Of a DNA stretch of 64,000 nt, positions 1 through 9,320 are shown piece by piece (positions within the stretch are counted from its first letter, which is position 1; the number at the start of each line of letters is the position of its first letter). The stretch lies in assembly GCA_963816065.1 (NCBI GenBank), contig CAWFJG010000030.1, forward strand, positions 62,001-126,000, given 5' to 3'. The DNA is from Roseiarcus sp963816065. Its GTDB lineage: Bacteria > Pseudomonadota > Alphaproteobacteria > Rhizobiales > Beijerinckiaceae. The notes below the pieces were generated by a model. That model saw only the letters and a program-made list of their open reading frames with translations. It was not told the DNA's origin and did not search any database. Both the position numbers and the translations under genes were made by a program.

Positions 1-584
1 TTCTCCCCTGTTTGACCGCATCCGGGTGAAGCCGAATGCGCGCACGCTGGAAAAGCCGAAATCCAAGAACTCCCTGCAGCCATCCCGGCTGCCTGGAGGA
101 AGGCATCTTTCGCGCCCCGAAAGGTCGGGACCACGAGGGCGAGTATTTCACATTCTGCAAGGACCACGTTCGAGAGTACAACGCAACCTACGACTATTTT
201 CGCGGCATGGACGACGAGTCGATGGCGAAGTTCCGCAAGGACGACGCAATCGGCCACCGGCCGACCTGGAAGCTCGGCGACCGGGCGGCGGCAAGCCATG
301 TCGACGAGACCGTGTTCGCCGAGGCGCGCGCTTCGCGACGTCGCGGCGTCCGCGGCAAGGGGTCGCAAGCCGAGCCCCCGCAGCGCTACAACGCGCTTGC
401 CATGAAAGCCCTGATGACCTTGGATCTTGACGGTCAGGCGACTCAGTCCAAAATCAAGACGCGCTACAAGGATCTCGTCAAACGCCATCATCCGGACGCA
501 AACGGCGGCGACCGTTCTTCGGAAGACAAATTGCGCGAGATCATCCAGGCCTATAATTATCTGCGAGCCAACAAGTTGGTGTGA
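1..584 (+). CDS. DnaJ-domain protein upstream of cobS, 5' partial
   Basis: The last ~65 residues form a J domain with the HPD tripeptide (RHHPDANGG) that stimulates DnaK-type chaperones. The N-terminal half has the CxxPGC, RAPKGRDHEGEY and FCKDHVREYN pattern of the DnaJ-like protein often found next to cobS in alphaproteobacteria. The N-terminus (SPLFDRIRVKP) is read in frame 2 from base 2, while everything from about base 70 (RTPCSHPGC) is in frame 3. One extra base near 60-72 therefore splits the gene. The ATG at 36 is only the first start after the shift. By comparison with the family, the true start should lie a few codons before base 1. The gene ends 108 bp before cobS and is probably co-transcribed. 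Family assignment is firm; the client protein is unknown. Confidence 0.85.
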
Positions 585-692
585 CCCGCAGAATACTTTC
601 GACCCATCGGTCGAGGGCGCGGCCTCGGCCGCGGATCGGAGTTCGCTGAGAGAGGGTCGCTCCGTCCGTCGAGGACGGGGCGCGGAGGTTCG

Positions 693-1698
693 ATGAATTC
701 GAGAGAGACGCCGACTGCGGCCGAAGTCCACGTCCGGCCTGCCCGATACCCGCGTATCGGTGCGGAAGGCCTTTGGTATCGATTCGGACATGGAGGTGCC
801 GGCCTATTCGGAGGCCGAAGAGCACGTTCCGGATTTCGATCCCGACTACCTTTTCGATCGCGAGACGACGCTGGCGATCCTGGCGGGGTTCGCTTTCAAC
901 CGGCGCGTGCTGATCACCGGCTATCACGGAACCGGCAAGTCGACCCATATCGAGCAGGTCGCCGCGCGGCTCAATTGGCCTTGCGTTCGCATCAACCTGG
1001 ACAGCCACGTCTCGCGCATCGATCTCGTCGGCAAGGACGCGATCGTGCTGAAGGAGGGCAAGCAGGTCACCGAATTCCGTGACGGCATGCTGCCCTGGGC
1101 GCTGCAGAACAACATCGCGCTGTGTTTCGACGAGTATGACGCCGGCCGGCCCGACGTGATGTTCGTCATTCAGCGCGTGCTGGAGGTGTCGGGCCGGCTG
1201 ACGCTGCTCGACCAGCGTCGGGTGATCCGCCCCCATCCCTCGTTCCGGCTGTTCGCCACCGCCAACACCGTCGGCCTCGGCGACACCTCGGGGCTCTATC
1301 ACGGCACGCAGCAGATCAATCAGGGTCAGATGGACCGCTGGTCGATCGTGGCGACGCTAAACTACCTGCCGCACGACAAGGAGGTCGACATCGTGCTGGC
1401 GAAGTCGCCCGCTCATCGCGTGCGCAAGGACGGCCGCGACGTGATCAACAAGATGGTTCGGGTCGCGGACCTGACTCGCAACGCCTTCATCAACGGAGAC
1501 CTCTCGACCGTGATGAGCCCGCGCACCGTGATCACCTGGGCCGAGAACGCCGATATCTTCAAGGACATCGGTTTCGCCTTCCGCCTCACCTTCCTCAACA
1601 AGTGCGATGAGCTCGAACGCACCCTGGTGGCCGAATTCTATCAACGCTGCTTCGGGCAGGAGTTGCCGGAAAGCGCGCTCAACGTAGCGCTGAGCTAG
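693..1698 (+). CDS. cobS: Cobaltochelatase subunit CobS
   Basis: CobS is the AAA+ ATPase of the CobN-CobS-CobT complex, which inserts cobalt into hydrogenobyrinate a,c-diamide in aerobic cobalamin synthesis. Walker A is GYHGTGKST near residue 76 and Walker B is CFDEYDAG near residue 145. The segment ATANTVGLGDTSGLYHGTQ is typical of CobS. Length is about 334 residues, as expected. I place the start at ATG 693, preceded by GGAGG, because MNSRETPTAAEVHV joins smoothly to LPDTRVSVRKAFGID after one surplus C near 735. Without that correction the ORF would start at GTG 760 and lose its N-terminus. The usual partner cobT does not follow: the next gene is an oxidoreductase, so the rest of the chelatase must lie elsewhere. 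Confidence 0.93.
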
Positions 1699-1816
1699 GC
1701 GCCGGCGCGCGACGGGTGGAGGGTTCCCGTGACGGATCGGAAGATCGTCGGATTGCGCTCCTGCGCTCGGTGCGGTTTGGTCGGGCGCTCTCGTGACCGG
1801 TGATGGAACCCGACTC

Positions 1817-2349
1817 ATGCGCGTGCTTGCAATTTCCGGCAGTCTCCGCCGAGGATCGACCAACAAGGCCGCGCTCGAGGCGCTTGCGCGGCTTGCCCCG
1901 AGAATGTCCGGGTGCTCGTCTACCAGGACCTGGGACGGTTGCCGCCTTACAATCCAGATGACGACGGCGAGGACACGCCGAAGCCGGAAGCCGTCGAAGC
2001 GCTGCGCGCGATGGTCGCCGCCTGCGACGCGATCGTGATCGCCGCTCCGGAATACGCGCACGGCGTGCCGGGCGTCTTGAAGAACGCGCTCGACTGGCTG
2101 GTGGCTAGCGAAACCTTTGCCGGCAAGCGGACAATCCTCATCAACGCCTCGCCGAGGGCCTACCACGCCCAGGCAAATCTGCGCGAGATCCTCGCCACCA
2201 TGGCGGCGCGCTTCCTGGCGGACGCCTTCATCGCCCTGCCGCTTACCGGCAAGGCGCTCACCGCCAGCGATGTCCTGGCCGATCCGATCTGCGCGCGCCG
2301 GCTGGGACATGTCCTGGAAGCGCTGGCGGAGGCCATGCACGAGGCTTGA
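1817..2349 (+). CDS. NADPH-dependent FMN reductase family protein
   Basis: This is a small flavodoxin-fold oxidoreductase (PF03358) that would reduce FMN, quinones or azo compounds with NAD(P)H in the cytoplasm. The N-terminal phosphate-binding loop is AISGSLRRGSTNKAAL. The flavin/dimer motif PEYAHGVPGVLKNALDWLV lies in the middle. Both parts are intact but in different frames (frame 2 to about 1900, then frame 1). One missing G in 'gccccgagaatg' (expected APENVRVLVYQDLG) explains the break. The joined protein is about 177 residues, normal for the family. It lies between cobS and guaA on the same strand with a 56-bp gap to guaA. The physiological substrate cannot be read from sequence. Confidence 0.85.
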
Positions 2350-2405
2350 GGTCTCGAGGTCCGGGACCATTGCGCCTGCCGGCGCTTTCGGCCTAAGGGG
2401 TCGCA

Positions 2406-3971
2406 ATGCAGCACGACCTCGTACTCATCGTCGACTTCGGTTCGCAGGTGACGCAGCTCATCGCCAGGCGCGTCCGCGAGGCCGGCGTCTACTGCGAGAT
2501 CCACCCCTTCCTGAAAGCGGCGGAAGCCTTTGAACGGTTAAAGCCGAAGGCGGTCATCTTCTCGGGTGGTCCGGCGTCCGTGCCGGAGGCGGGCAGCCCA
2601 CGTGCGCCGCAGGCGATTGTCGCGAGCGGCGTCCCGATCCTCGCCATCTGCTACGGCCAGCAGACGCTGTGCGAACAACTCGGCGGCCAGGTCGAGAGCG
2701 GCCACGCGGCCGAGTTCGGCCGCGCGGAGGTCGAAATCCTGGAGACGAATGCGCTGTTCGAGGGCGTGTGGGACAAGGGCGGCCGCTATCCGGTGTGGAT
2801 GAGCCACGGCGACCGGGTGACCCGCTTGCCCGAGGGCTTTCGCGTCTACGCCGTGTCCGAGAACGCCCCATTCGCGGTCGCGGCCGACGAGGGCCGGCGC
2901 TATTACACGACCATGTTCCACCCGGAGGTCGCGCATACGCCCGATGGGGCGAAGCTGATCGCCAACTTCCTGCGGAGGGTCGCCGGGCTCAGGGGCGACT
3001 GGACCATGGCCGCCTTCCGCGGCGAGGAGATTGCACGCATTCGCGCCCAGGTCGGCAAGGGGCGGGTGATTTGCGGCCTTTCGGGCGGGGTCAATTCGGC
3101 CGTGGCGGCGGTGCTGATCCACGAGGCGATCGGCGATCAGCTGACCTGCGTCTTTGTCGACCACGGCCTCATGCGCCAGGGCGAGGCGGACCAGGTGGTG
3201 AGCCTCTTTCGCGGCCACTTCAACATCCCGCTGGTTCATATCGACGCGGCCGACGAATTCCTGACTGCGCTTGCCGGGCTCGACGATCCGGAGGCCAAGC
3301 GCAAGACGATCGGCAAGCTGTTCATCGAGGCGTTCGAGGCCGAGGCGCGCCGCATCGCCAGCGACGGCAAGGGGCCGGTGGAGTTCCTGGCGCAGGGCAC
3401 GCTCTACCCGGACGTGATCGAGAGCGTCTCGTTCACCGGCGGACCCTCGGTCACGATCAAGAGCCACCACAATGTCGGCGGCCTGCCCGAGCGCATGCGG
3501 ATGAAGCTCGTCGAGCCGTTGCGCGAGCTGTTCAAGGACGAGGTCCGGGCGCTCGGGCGCGAGCTCGGCCTGCCCGAGGCGTTCATCGGCCGCCACCCGT
3601 TCCCCGGCCCCGGCCTCGCCATCCGCTGCCCGGGCGGTGTAACCCGGGAGAAGCTCGACATCCTGGGCAAGGCGGACGCGGTCTACCTCGACGAGATCCG
3701 CAAGGCCGGTCTTTACGCGACGATCTGGCAGGCCTTCGCCGTGCTGCTGCCGGTGCGCACCGTCGGGGTGATGGGCGACGGGCGCACTTACGATCACGTG
3801 GTGGCGCTGCGCGCCGTCACCTCGGTCGACGGCATGACGGCGGATTTCTTCCCCTTCGACATGGCCTTCCTGGGCCGGACCGCGACCCGCATCATCAACG
3901 AGGTCAAGGGCGTGAACCGGGTCGTCTACGACGTGACCAGCAAGCCGCCCGGCACGATCGAGTGGGAATGA
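2406..3971 (+). CDS. guaA: GMP synthase (glutamine-hydrolysing)
   Basis: GuaA converts XMP, ATP and glutamine to GMP, the last step of guanine nucleotide synthesis. The 521-residue protein has the full layout: an N-terminal class I glutamine amidotransferase (nucleophile C82 in AICYGQQ, His/Glu in FHPEVAHT), an ATP-pyrophosphatase domain (about 195-395, with KSHHNVGGLP and RHPFPGPGLAIR), and the C-terminal dimerisation domain ending KPPGTIEWE. It is uninterrupted. One residue is odd. The ATP-binding PP-loop, normally SGGVDS, reads SGGVNS with N230 in place of the aspartate, and the codon is AAT, not a one-base change from GAC. A strong hairpin terminator follows 30 bp after the stop. A degenerate copy of this gene's 3' end occurs near 4.84 kb. 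Confidence 0.95.
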   Translation: MQHDLVLIVDFGSQVTQLIARRVREAGVYCEIHPFLKAAEAFERLKPKAVIFSGGPASVPEAGSPRAPQAIVASGVPILAICYGQQTLCEQLGGQVESGHAAEFGRAEVEILETNALFEGVWDKGGRYPVWMSHGDRVTRLPEGFRVYAVSENAPFAVAADEGRRYYTTMFHPEVAHTPDGAKLIANFLRRVAGLRGDWTMAAFRGEEIARIRAQVGKGRVICGLSGGVNSAVAAVLIHEAIGDQLTCVFVDHGLMRQGEADQVVSLFRGHFNIPLVHIDAADEFLTALAGLDDPEAKRKTIGKLFIEAFEAEARRIASDGKGPVEFLAQGTLYPDVIESVSFTGGPSVTIKSHHNVGGLPERMRMKLVEPLRELFKDEVRALGRELGLPEAFIGRHPFPGPGLAIRCPGGVTREKLDILGKADAVYLDEIRKAGLYATIWQAFAVLLPVRTVGVMGDGRTYDHVVALRAVTSVDGMTADFFPFDMAFLGRTATRIINEVKGVNRVVYDVTSKPPGTIEWE

Positions 3972-4001
3972 TCTGGCGCTCCCCCGCTTTCCTTGGGCCC
4001 T

Positions 4002-4030
4002 GCCCTGCGACGCAGGGCGCCGCCCTTTTT
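4002..4030 (+). terminator. Rho-independent terminator of guaA
   Basis: The 7-bp perfect stem GCCCTGC/GCAGGGC has a 3-base loop and is followed after seven bases by TTTTT. It sits 30 bp past the guaA stop, in the right orientation. Confidence 0.8.
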
Positions 4031-4704
4031 CGTAGCCGACAAGGCGGAGCGCGCCGCAAAACGGCCTTGATTGCTCGATTTCGGAAGGCGCTGTTCGCGA
4101 CCGAAATGGTACGCCTCGAAGCCGGATTCGGCGCCCGATTCCGCGGTTTTGAGGGGAAAACCGGCCGCCCGGGCCCCTCTGAAAGGGCTAAAGGAGGGTT
4201 CCGGAGGGTCCATTTGTGGCGAACCCTCGAACAACTTCAAGGCGTTAGGTGTAAGATTCTGATTCCACGAGGCTCCGGGAGGGGCAGATGCCACATTGTC
4301 GCCTCAATAGCGCCAGTTCGAGCGGCGAGTTGCGCCCCCGCGCTCGCCGCCGGCGATTTGACCGCTCCGCGCATGAACGCCGGGCGTGTCTTGCGGAGCC
4401 GCCAGGGCGGGTCGGGGTCGGAGCGAGCGGCGAGTTGATCGGGGGCCATTGGATTGAGACTACGATACTATTCTCTTTTTGGCAAGCTTTTGTCTCACCA
4501 ATTCCGATACTGAGAAAGTGGTGTGCATGTCGACGCGCCACGGCCTCGGATCGCCAGGCGAAGGGAGAAGTTCAAGCGAGGCTCTACGCTAGGCCGCGCC
4601 TTCCGCCTTCGCCGGCGATTTGGGGTCGCGTCACCGTTCGACGGCGGCCAACCGCCTACGCTCCCCAATGCTGGCGCGGACCCTCTGTCGCCGCGCCGCC
4701 CGGG
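4031..4704. other. Non-coding stretch after guaA
   Basis: No ORF here resembles a known protein, and coding-like periodicity is not evident. The stretch is relatively rich in short GGAGGG and CGAACCCTC strings. I see no tRNA, IS end or clear regulatory element. Together with the debris that follows, it looks like a graveyard left by rearrangement. Confidence 0.4.
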
Positions 4705-4772
4705 TCGAGAGTGTACTTGATGTTCGTGTAGAAATCGCTGGCGTCGTCGCGCTCGGGAAGCTGAGCGCCCGT
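4705..4772 (-). pseudogene. Remnant of the 3' end of a YghU-type glutathione transferase
   Basis: On the minus strand this stretch reads AQLPERDDASDFYTNIKYTLD. It matches the C-terminus of the intact transferase at 5965-6848 (GQLRERHDASDFEMKTQDK), and the DNA is also alike over about 45 bases (for example 'atcgctggcgtcgtcgcgct' against 'gtcgctggcgtcgtggcgct'). Nothing upstream on the minus strand resembles the rest of the enzyme. It is a short relic of a duplicated copy, not a gene. Confidence 0.65.
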
Positions 4773-4842
4773 CGTTTTTCGGTCGGGGCGCGTCGTATTG
4801 GTCGAGACGGGCCGGCCTGTGTAACCCCATAACCGAAGTGCG

Positions 4843-4906
4843 GGAACCGGGTCGTTTGCGACGTGATCGCCAGGCCGCCCGGCACGTCCGAGTGGAAAGG
4901 ACACGG
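4843..4906 (+). pseudogene. Degenerate duplicate of the guaA 3' end
   Basis: The segment from 'ggaaccgggtcgtttgcgac' through 'ccgcccggcacgtccgagtg' parallels guaA bases 3915-3975 (encoding NRVVYDVTSKPPGTIEWE) with roughly 80-85% identity over 60 bases. Substitutions and loss of the stop context show it is decayed. Only the last ~20 codons are present. With the transferase relic just before it, this records an old duplication or recombination around guaA. Confidence 0.7.
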
Positions 4907-5081
4907 GCGCTCGCCCGGTGAGCCGTACTCCAAAAGGGACGCGCCCAGCTCCGAACCGCGAGGCGTGATCCAGGTCACACGCGCCGGAGTGATCTCGAGC
5001 TATCGTGACGTCCATGCGGCGAATTCGCGCGGATGCTCAGCCGTCGCTGATCGGCATATGCCGCTTCCAAGGGGAACAACG

Positions 5082-5800
5082 ATGAGAAATTGGCTTCTCG
5101 TTTCGACTTTGGCGTCTGTTTTCATGGCCGGGACGGCGAACGCTGCGTCGGTCTCGTTTACCGAGATCACCGGAGTGACGGGCGGATCGCCGGCCGCGAC
5201 CGGCGTGTTTCGTGCGGATTTGTCAGGCCTCGGCATCGGGCAGATTGCATCGGTTACAATTCAGGACAATAGCTCGACGTCCGCGGGGCGCCCGGCCAGT
5301 TCAGCGGGTTCGATCTCGACGCCATCGTGCTGTCGTCCACACTCATCACCGACGCGTCGGAGGTCGGAACGCTCGTGCGCGCGGCGACGTTCGACTTCGC
5401 GGGCTCGATCTTGACGCCGGGCGCGCAGACCCCTCCGGCGGACCCCGCGTTGTTCGGAACATCGGGCGGGCAAGTGGATTTGGCCGTCGCCACGCTCGAC
5501 GCCTTTGACGGCAATTCCACCACGGCGATCCCGGGGGCATTCGGTTTTGTCAGCCTGGGCGTCGGCGGAAAATTGGCGCTCAATCTTGTGACGCCATTGC
5601 CGATCGGACCCAACGAGTATCTCTACATCGGCGAGGTCGGAAACAACGGCGAGGTCGCCGCGAGCAACATCGAAATTTCGTCCGTCGCGGTAGGGACTCC
5701 GGAGCCTGGAACCTGGGCGATGCTGGCGCTCGGCTTTGCCGGGTTGAGCCTTGTCGCACGAAACCGGCAGAGGAAGACGGCGCCGGTCCTCGCGTCCTGA
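5082..5800 (+). CDS. PEPxxWA-CTERM surface/exported protein
   Basis: This is a Sec-exported protein with a C-terminal sorting tag. Residues 1-21 are a signal peptide (MRNWLLVSTLASVFMAGTANA). The C-terminus has the tripartite PEP-CTERM signal: PEPGTWAMLALGFAGLSLVA followed by basic ARNRQRK. Such tags are recognised by an exosortase in the inner membrane; none is visible in this window. The body (GGQVDLAVATLDAFDG, a likely beta-rich adhesin-like fold) has no recognisable domain. One frameshift near 5285 joins QDNSST to GAPGQFSGFDLDAIVLSS, giving about 239 residues. The start ATG 5082 is preceded by 'aagggga'. It is one of five such proteins here. Confidence 0.8.
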
Positions 5801-5845
5801 ACAGCAGCCGCCCCGGCACATAGGACTGAGTTGGAATTCGACTCT

Positions 5846-5925
5846 CACCACAAAGGGCGCGAAGGACACGAAGAACGCCAGCGCTCCGGGTGCGTCTTCT
5901 TGGTTCTTGGTGTTCCTTTGTGGCG
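5846..5925. repeat. Imperfect inverted repeat ('caccacaaagggcgcgaagg' type)
   Basis: The left arm 'caccacaaagggcgcgaagg...acgaagaac' pairs with the right arm 'gttcttggtgttcctttgtg' across a loop of about 25 bases. A second element of the same type lies at 34454-34535. Similar CACAAAGGGCGCGAAGGAC intergenic palindromes are scattered in many environmental bacteria (from memory). Confidence 0.7.
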
Positions 5926-5964
5926 AATGTGTCTTGTTCCGTGGGCAAGCCGAACAATCTCTGC

Positions 5965-6848
5965 TTAGCTCGCTGTCCCCGCCTCGACTTTGTCCTGGGT
6001 CTTCATCTCGAAGTCGCTGGCGTCGTGGCGCTCGCGGAGCTGGCCGGCGGGATCGCCCCAGGTGCGGTTGACCATGCGGCCGCGCTTGACCGCCGGGCGC
6101 TCAGCGATCGCATCGGCCCAGCGCTTCACGTTCTTGTAGTCCTCGACCGACAGGAACTCGGCCGCGTTGTAGAGCGCGCCCTCGACGAGGCCGCCGTACC
6201 AGGGGTACGCAGCGATGTCGGCGATGGTCAGGGCGTCGCCCGCCAGATAGCGGCTCTCGCCGAGCCGGCGGTCGAGAACATCGAGGAGCCGCTTGGTCTC
6301 CATGGCGAAGCGGTCGATGGCGTATTCGAACTTGGCCGGCGCATAGGCGTAGAAGTGGCCGAAACCGCCGCCGACATAGGGCGTGCTGCCCATCTGCCAG
6401 AACAGCCACGACAGGCATTCCGCGCGGCCGCGCGGGTCGCTTGGCAGGAGCGCGCCGAATGTCTCCGCCAGATGCAGCAGAATGGCGCCGGATTCGAAGA
6501 GGCGAATCGGGCTCTGGACCGGAGCGGTCCACCAGGGCCGGGATCTTGGAGTTGGGGTTGATCGCGACGAAGCCGCTGCCGAACTGATCGCCCTCGCCGA
6601 TGTCGATCGGCCAGGCGTCGTATTCGGCGCCCGCAAAGCCCGAGCGCCAGCAGCTCCTCCAGCATGATCGTGACCTTCTGGCCGTTCGGCGTCGCCAGCG
6701 AATAGAGCTGAAGCGGATGGCGGCCGACCGGCAGCGCCTTCTCGTGCGTCGAGCCGGCGATCGGCCGGTTGATGTTGGCGAACCGACCGCCGCTCGGCTT
6801 GGTCCAGGTCCAGACTTTTGGCGGGACGTATTCGTTCATCTCTGACAT
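5965..6848 (-). CDS. yghU: YghU-type glutathione transferase / disulfide-bond oxidoreductase
   Basis: It begins MSEMNEYVPPKVWTW, followed by NRPIAGSTHEKALPVGRHPLQLYSLATPNGQKVTIMLEE, which is the extended N-terminus and thioredoxin-like half of the Nu-class (YghU/YfcG) enzymes. These bind two glutathiones and reduce disulfides or organic hydroperoxides. The all-alpha half follows (RLFESGAILLHLAETFGALLP, GGGFGHFYAYAPAKFEYAIDRF). The expected length of about 290 residues is reached only by joining three frames. Shifts occur near 6500-6640, in the segment that should read INPNSKIPALVD. The C-terminus GQLRERHDASDF has a relic copy at 4.7 kb. The gene stands alone, converging with the PEP-CTERM gene upstream. 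Confidence 0.87.
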
Positions 6849-7032
6849 CGCGAAGTCTCCAGACGGTCCGGCCCGTTGGCGGGCCTCAAACGGGCGTACG
6901 CAATCTCAACCGTGGAGGGCGCGAAACGCAGCGCCTGATGTACGCGCTGCGAAGCGGGAGGCAACCCCGCGCCGGCTCCGGCCGGCGCATTTCCGCCCGG
7001 AACCGTTTGAACGCCCTGATCGTGGACAAACC

Positions 7033-7773
7033 TCACTTGCTGGCGATCTCGCTGACGAGCTTGCGCAGCATCGCGTCGCCGAAACTGCGGAAGTCGTCGA
7101 TCGGCACGACGAAGGCGCCGGCCCCGCCGATCACGTTCTCGCGGTAGTAATGGGCAAGGCCGCCGGGCGGGTTGGTATGCAGGGCGAGATAGCCTCCCAT
7201 CGCCGCGGCGCGGCGATTGAGGATCGTCAGCCCATTGATGACGGCGCCCGCTTCGACCGCCGCGTCGCGCGCCGCGGTCACGGGCTCTCCCTGGTTGCTG
7301 GTTCCGTCGCCCGAGACGTCGATGACCTTGCGGTCGGAGGCGATCGGGCTCGAGGCGAACCGGGCGAAGGCGAAGGCGATGGCCGAGCCGATCGCCGTGC
7401 GTCCGACAAACGAGCGCGGGGCCGCGGTCAGGGCGGCGGCGAAGGCCTTGGCGTCGTCGGGCTTGCGAATGACCGTCCAGTCGACGACCGCCTTCTGCTC
7501 GTTTGCGCCGGCCCATTCGACATAAGCGAGCGCGATCGCCCCGTGCGGACCGGTCGAGATCGCCTCCATCAGCTTGCCGCTCGCGATCGCCTGAGCGTAG
7601 CCCTGACGCTCGAGCGCGAATTCGCCGTCGTCGATGCTGCGGGAGACGTCCGCGGCCAGCACGACCTTTGCGTCCACAGCGACCGCGGCGTCGTCCGCGC
7701 GGCCGGCGGCCACCGTCGCCCCGAGCGCCAGAGCGACAGCAACCGCAAAGCGATATTCAGGCCGGCAGCGCAT
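7033..7773 (-). CDS. DUF1194 von Willebrand factor A-like exported protein
   Basis: Uninterrupted, 246 residues. The N-terminal signal peptide (FAVAVALALGATVAAGRADD) predicts export. The VWA fold is shown by the MIDAS-like VLAADVSRSIDD near residue 38 (DxSxS) and DVSGDGTSNQG near residue 153. DUF1194 proteins are common in Hyphomicrobiales and of unknown role. The metal-ion-adhesion site suggests a protein or divalent-cation partner. It is divergent from the binding-protein gene at 8.0 kb, and no operon partner is apparent. The family call is firm, the function unknown. Confidence 0.85.
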   Translation of the reverse strand: MRCRPEYRFAVAVALALGATVAAGRADDAAVAVDAKVVLAADVSRSIDDGEFALERQGYAQAIASGKLMEAISTGPHGAIALAYVEWAGANEQKAVVDWTVIRKPDDAKAFAAALTAAPRSFVGRTAIGSAIAFAFARFASSPIASDRKVIDVSGDGTSNQGEPVTAARDAAVEAGAVINGLTILNRRAAAMGGYLALHTNPPGGLAHYYRENVIGGAGAFVVPIDDFRSFGDAMLRKLVSEIASK

Positions 7774-7860
7774 TGGGTGTTCGACGCTCTCGGACGCAAA
7801 ACCTAACCGCGTCCGTTGCGGCCCGCCAATGACGTCTTCGTGTTCGCGGGCGCCGGCCGG

Positions 7861-7888
7861 TCATCTTCGGCTCCTCATCTTCGGCTCC
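7861..7888. repeat. 14-bp perfect tandem duplication
   Basis: 'tcatcttcggctcc' occurs twice back to back in the 255-bp intergenic space between the DUF1194 gene and the binding-protein gene. The rest of that gap holds no ORF or terminator that I can recognise. Confidence 0.7.
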
Positions 7889-8028
7889 TCCCAGCCGTTG
7901 GGATCGGCGCGGAACGCCGCGGCGCCGCGCTCGTCGCCGGTCCTGTTGCTCCGCAACGGACCTTCCTTCACACTGGGCGCGGGAGCCGGCGCGCGTCGTC
8001 GGCTGCGCAATCCATACGGGAGGACACC

Positions 8029-9254
8029 TTGGCGCGAGTTTGGACGCCGGATCGTCGGAAGTTTTGTCTTGTGGGAGCGGCGCTGATCGCAGCGCCCGGC
8101 CCGGCTTCGCCCAAGACGTGAAGCCGCTCAAGATCGGCGTCCTGAACGACATGTCGAGCGTCTACTCCGACTATCAGGGGATCGGCTCGGTGATCGCCGC
8201 GCAAGCTCGCTGTCGAAGATTTCTCCGCCAAGATCGGCGTGCCGGTCGAGATCGTCTCCGCCGACCATCAGAACAAGCCGGACGTCGGCGCGGCGATCGC
8301 GCGCCGCTGGTTCGACGCCGATGCCGTCGACGTCGTCATGGACCTGCCCAATTCCGCGGTCGCGCTCGCCGTGCTGGCGGTCGCCGAGGAGAAGAACAAG
8401 GCGGCGATCGGCTCCGGCGCGGGCTCCTCGGTGATGACGGGACCGAAGTGCTCGAAGAACTTCGTCCACTGGACCTACGACACCTACTCGTCGGGAACCG
8501 CGCTCGGCAAGGCGCTGGCGGAGGGCGGCGGCAAAAGCTGGTTCTTCGTCACCGCCGATTACAGCTTCGGCAAGGACATGGAGGCCAATTGCGCCGCCGC
8601 GGTCCGGGCGGCGGGCGGCAAGGTTTTGGGCTCGGTGCGCCACCCGCTGAACACGCCGGACTTCTCCTCGTTCCTGTTGCAGGCGCAAGGGTCGGGCGCC
8701 GACGTCGTCGCCTTCGCCAACGGCGGCGGCGACACTGAACAATTGCTTCAAGCAGCCGCCGAATTCGGGCTCGGCCGAAACAGCGGCTCGCCGGGTTGAT
8801 CCTCAACGTCACCAACATTCCCGGCCTCGGGCTCGAAACCGTTCAGGGCGCGCTGCTGCCGAGCGCGTTCTACTGGGACTTCAACGAGGGAACGCGCGCC
8901 TTCGGCAAGCGCTTCCTCGCGGCGCACCCCAAAAAGCTCATGCCGAACGACATGCAGGCCGGCATGTACGGGGCGACCGAGCACCTGATGAAGGCGATGG
9001 TCCAGACGAAGAGCGCGGCCGACGGAGCGAAGCTGGTCGAGGCGATGAAGGCCATTCCAACCGACGATCCGGTGTTCGGCAAGGGCTGGATCCGCGCCGA
9101 CGGCCGGGCGATGCACCCGATCTATCTCTACCGCGCCAAGTCGCCGGAGACCTCGAAGTCGGAGTGGGACGTTTTCGAACTCGTTTCGACGATCGCGCCG
9201 GACGACGCGTTCCGTCCGCTCGACACGGGCGGCTGCCCGCTGGTGAAGAGCTGA
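8029..9254 (+). CDS. Branched-chain amino-acid type ABC transporter substrate-binding protein
   Basis: This is a periplasmic binding protein of the LivK/UrtA family (Peripla_BP_6). After a signal peptide with a twin-arginine look (DRRKFCLVGAALIAAPGPA-FAQ) it reads LKIGVLNDMSSVYSDYQG, then VEIVSADHQNKPDVGAAIAR, FFVTADYSFGKDMEANC and NDMQAGMYGATEHLMKAM, all characteristic. The start TTG 8029 is chosen for the strong 'gggagg' six bases upstream. At least three single-base indels (near 8105, 8208 and 8785) split it. The joined length is about 408 residues, normal for the family. No permease or ATPase genes follow, so it is an orphan receptor. The ligand (amino acid, amide or aromatic acid) cannot be told. 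Confidence 0.85.
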
Positions 9255-9320
9255 GAGGCTCGCCGCGCGCGGGCTCGCGCCGTCTTGCCTCTGACGGCCG
9301 CGGCCGCCTAGGAAGCGGCG

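Noticed and set aside
2538..3797. 419-residue open frame antisense to guaA
   Set aside because: Guaranteed by the codon usage of the GC-rich guaA gene on the other strand; no protein motif or start signal.
2669..4438. 589-residue frame running through guaA and beyond
   Set aside because: Arg/Gly/Ala-rich shadow reading of guaA in another frame; no domain, and it passes through the terminator.
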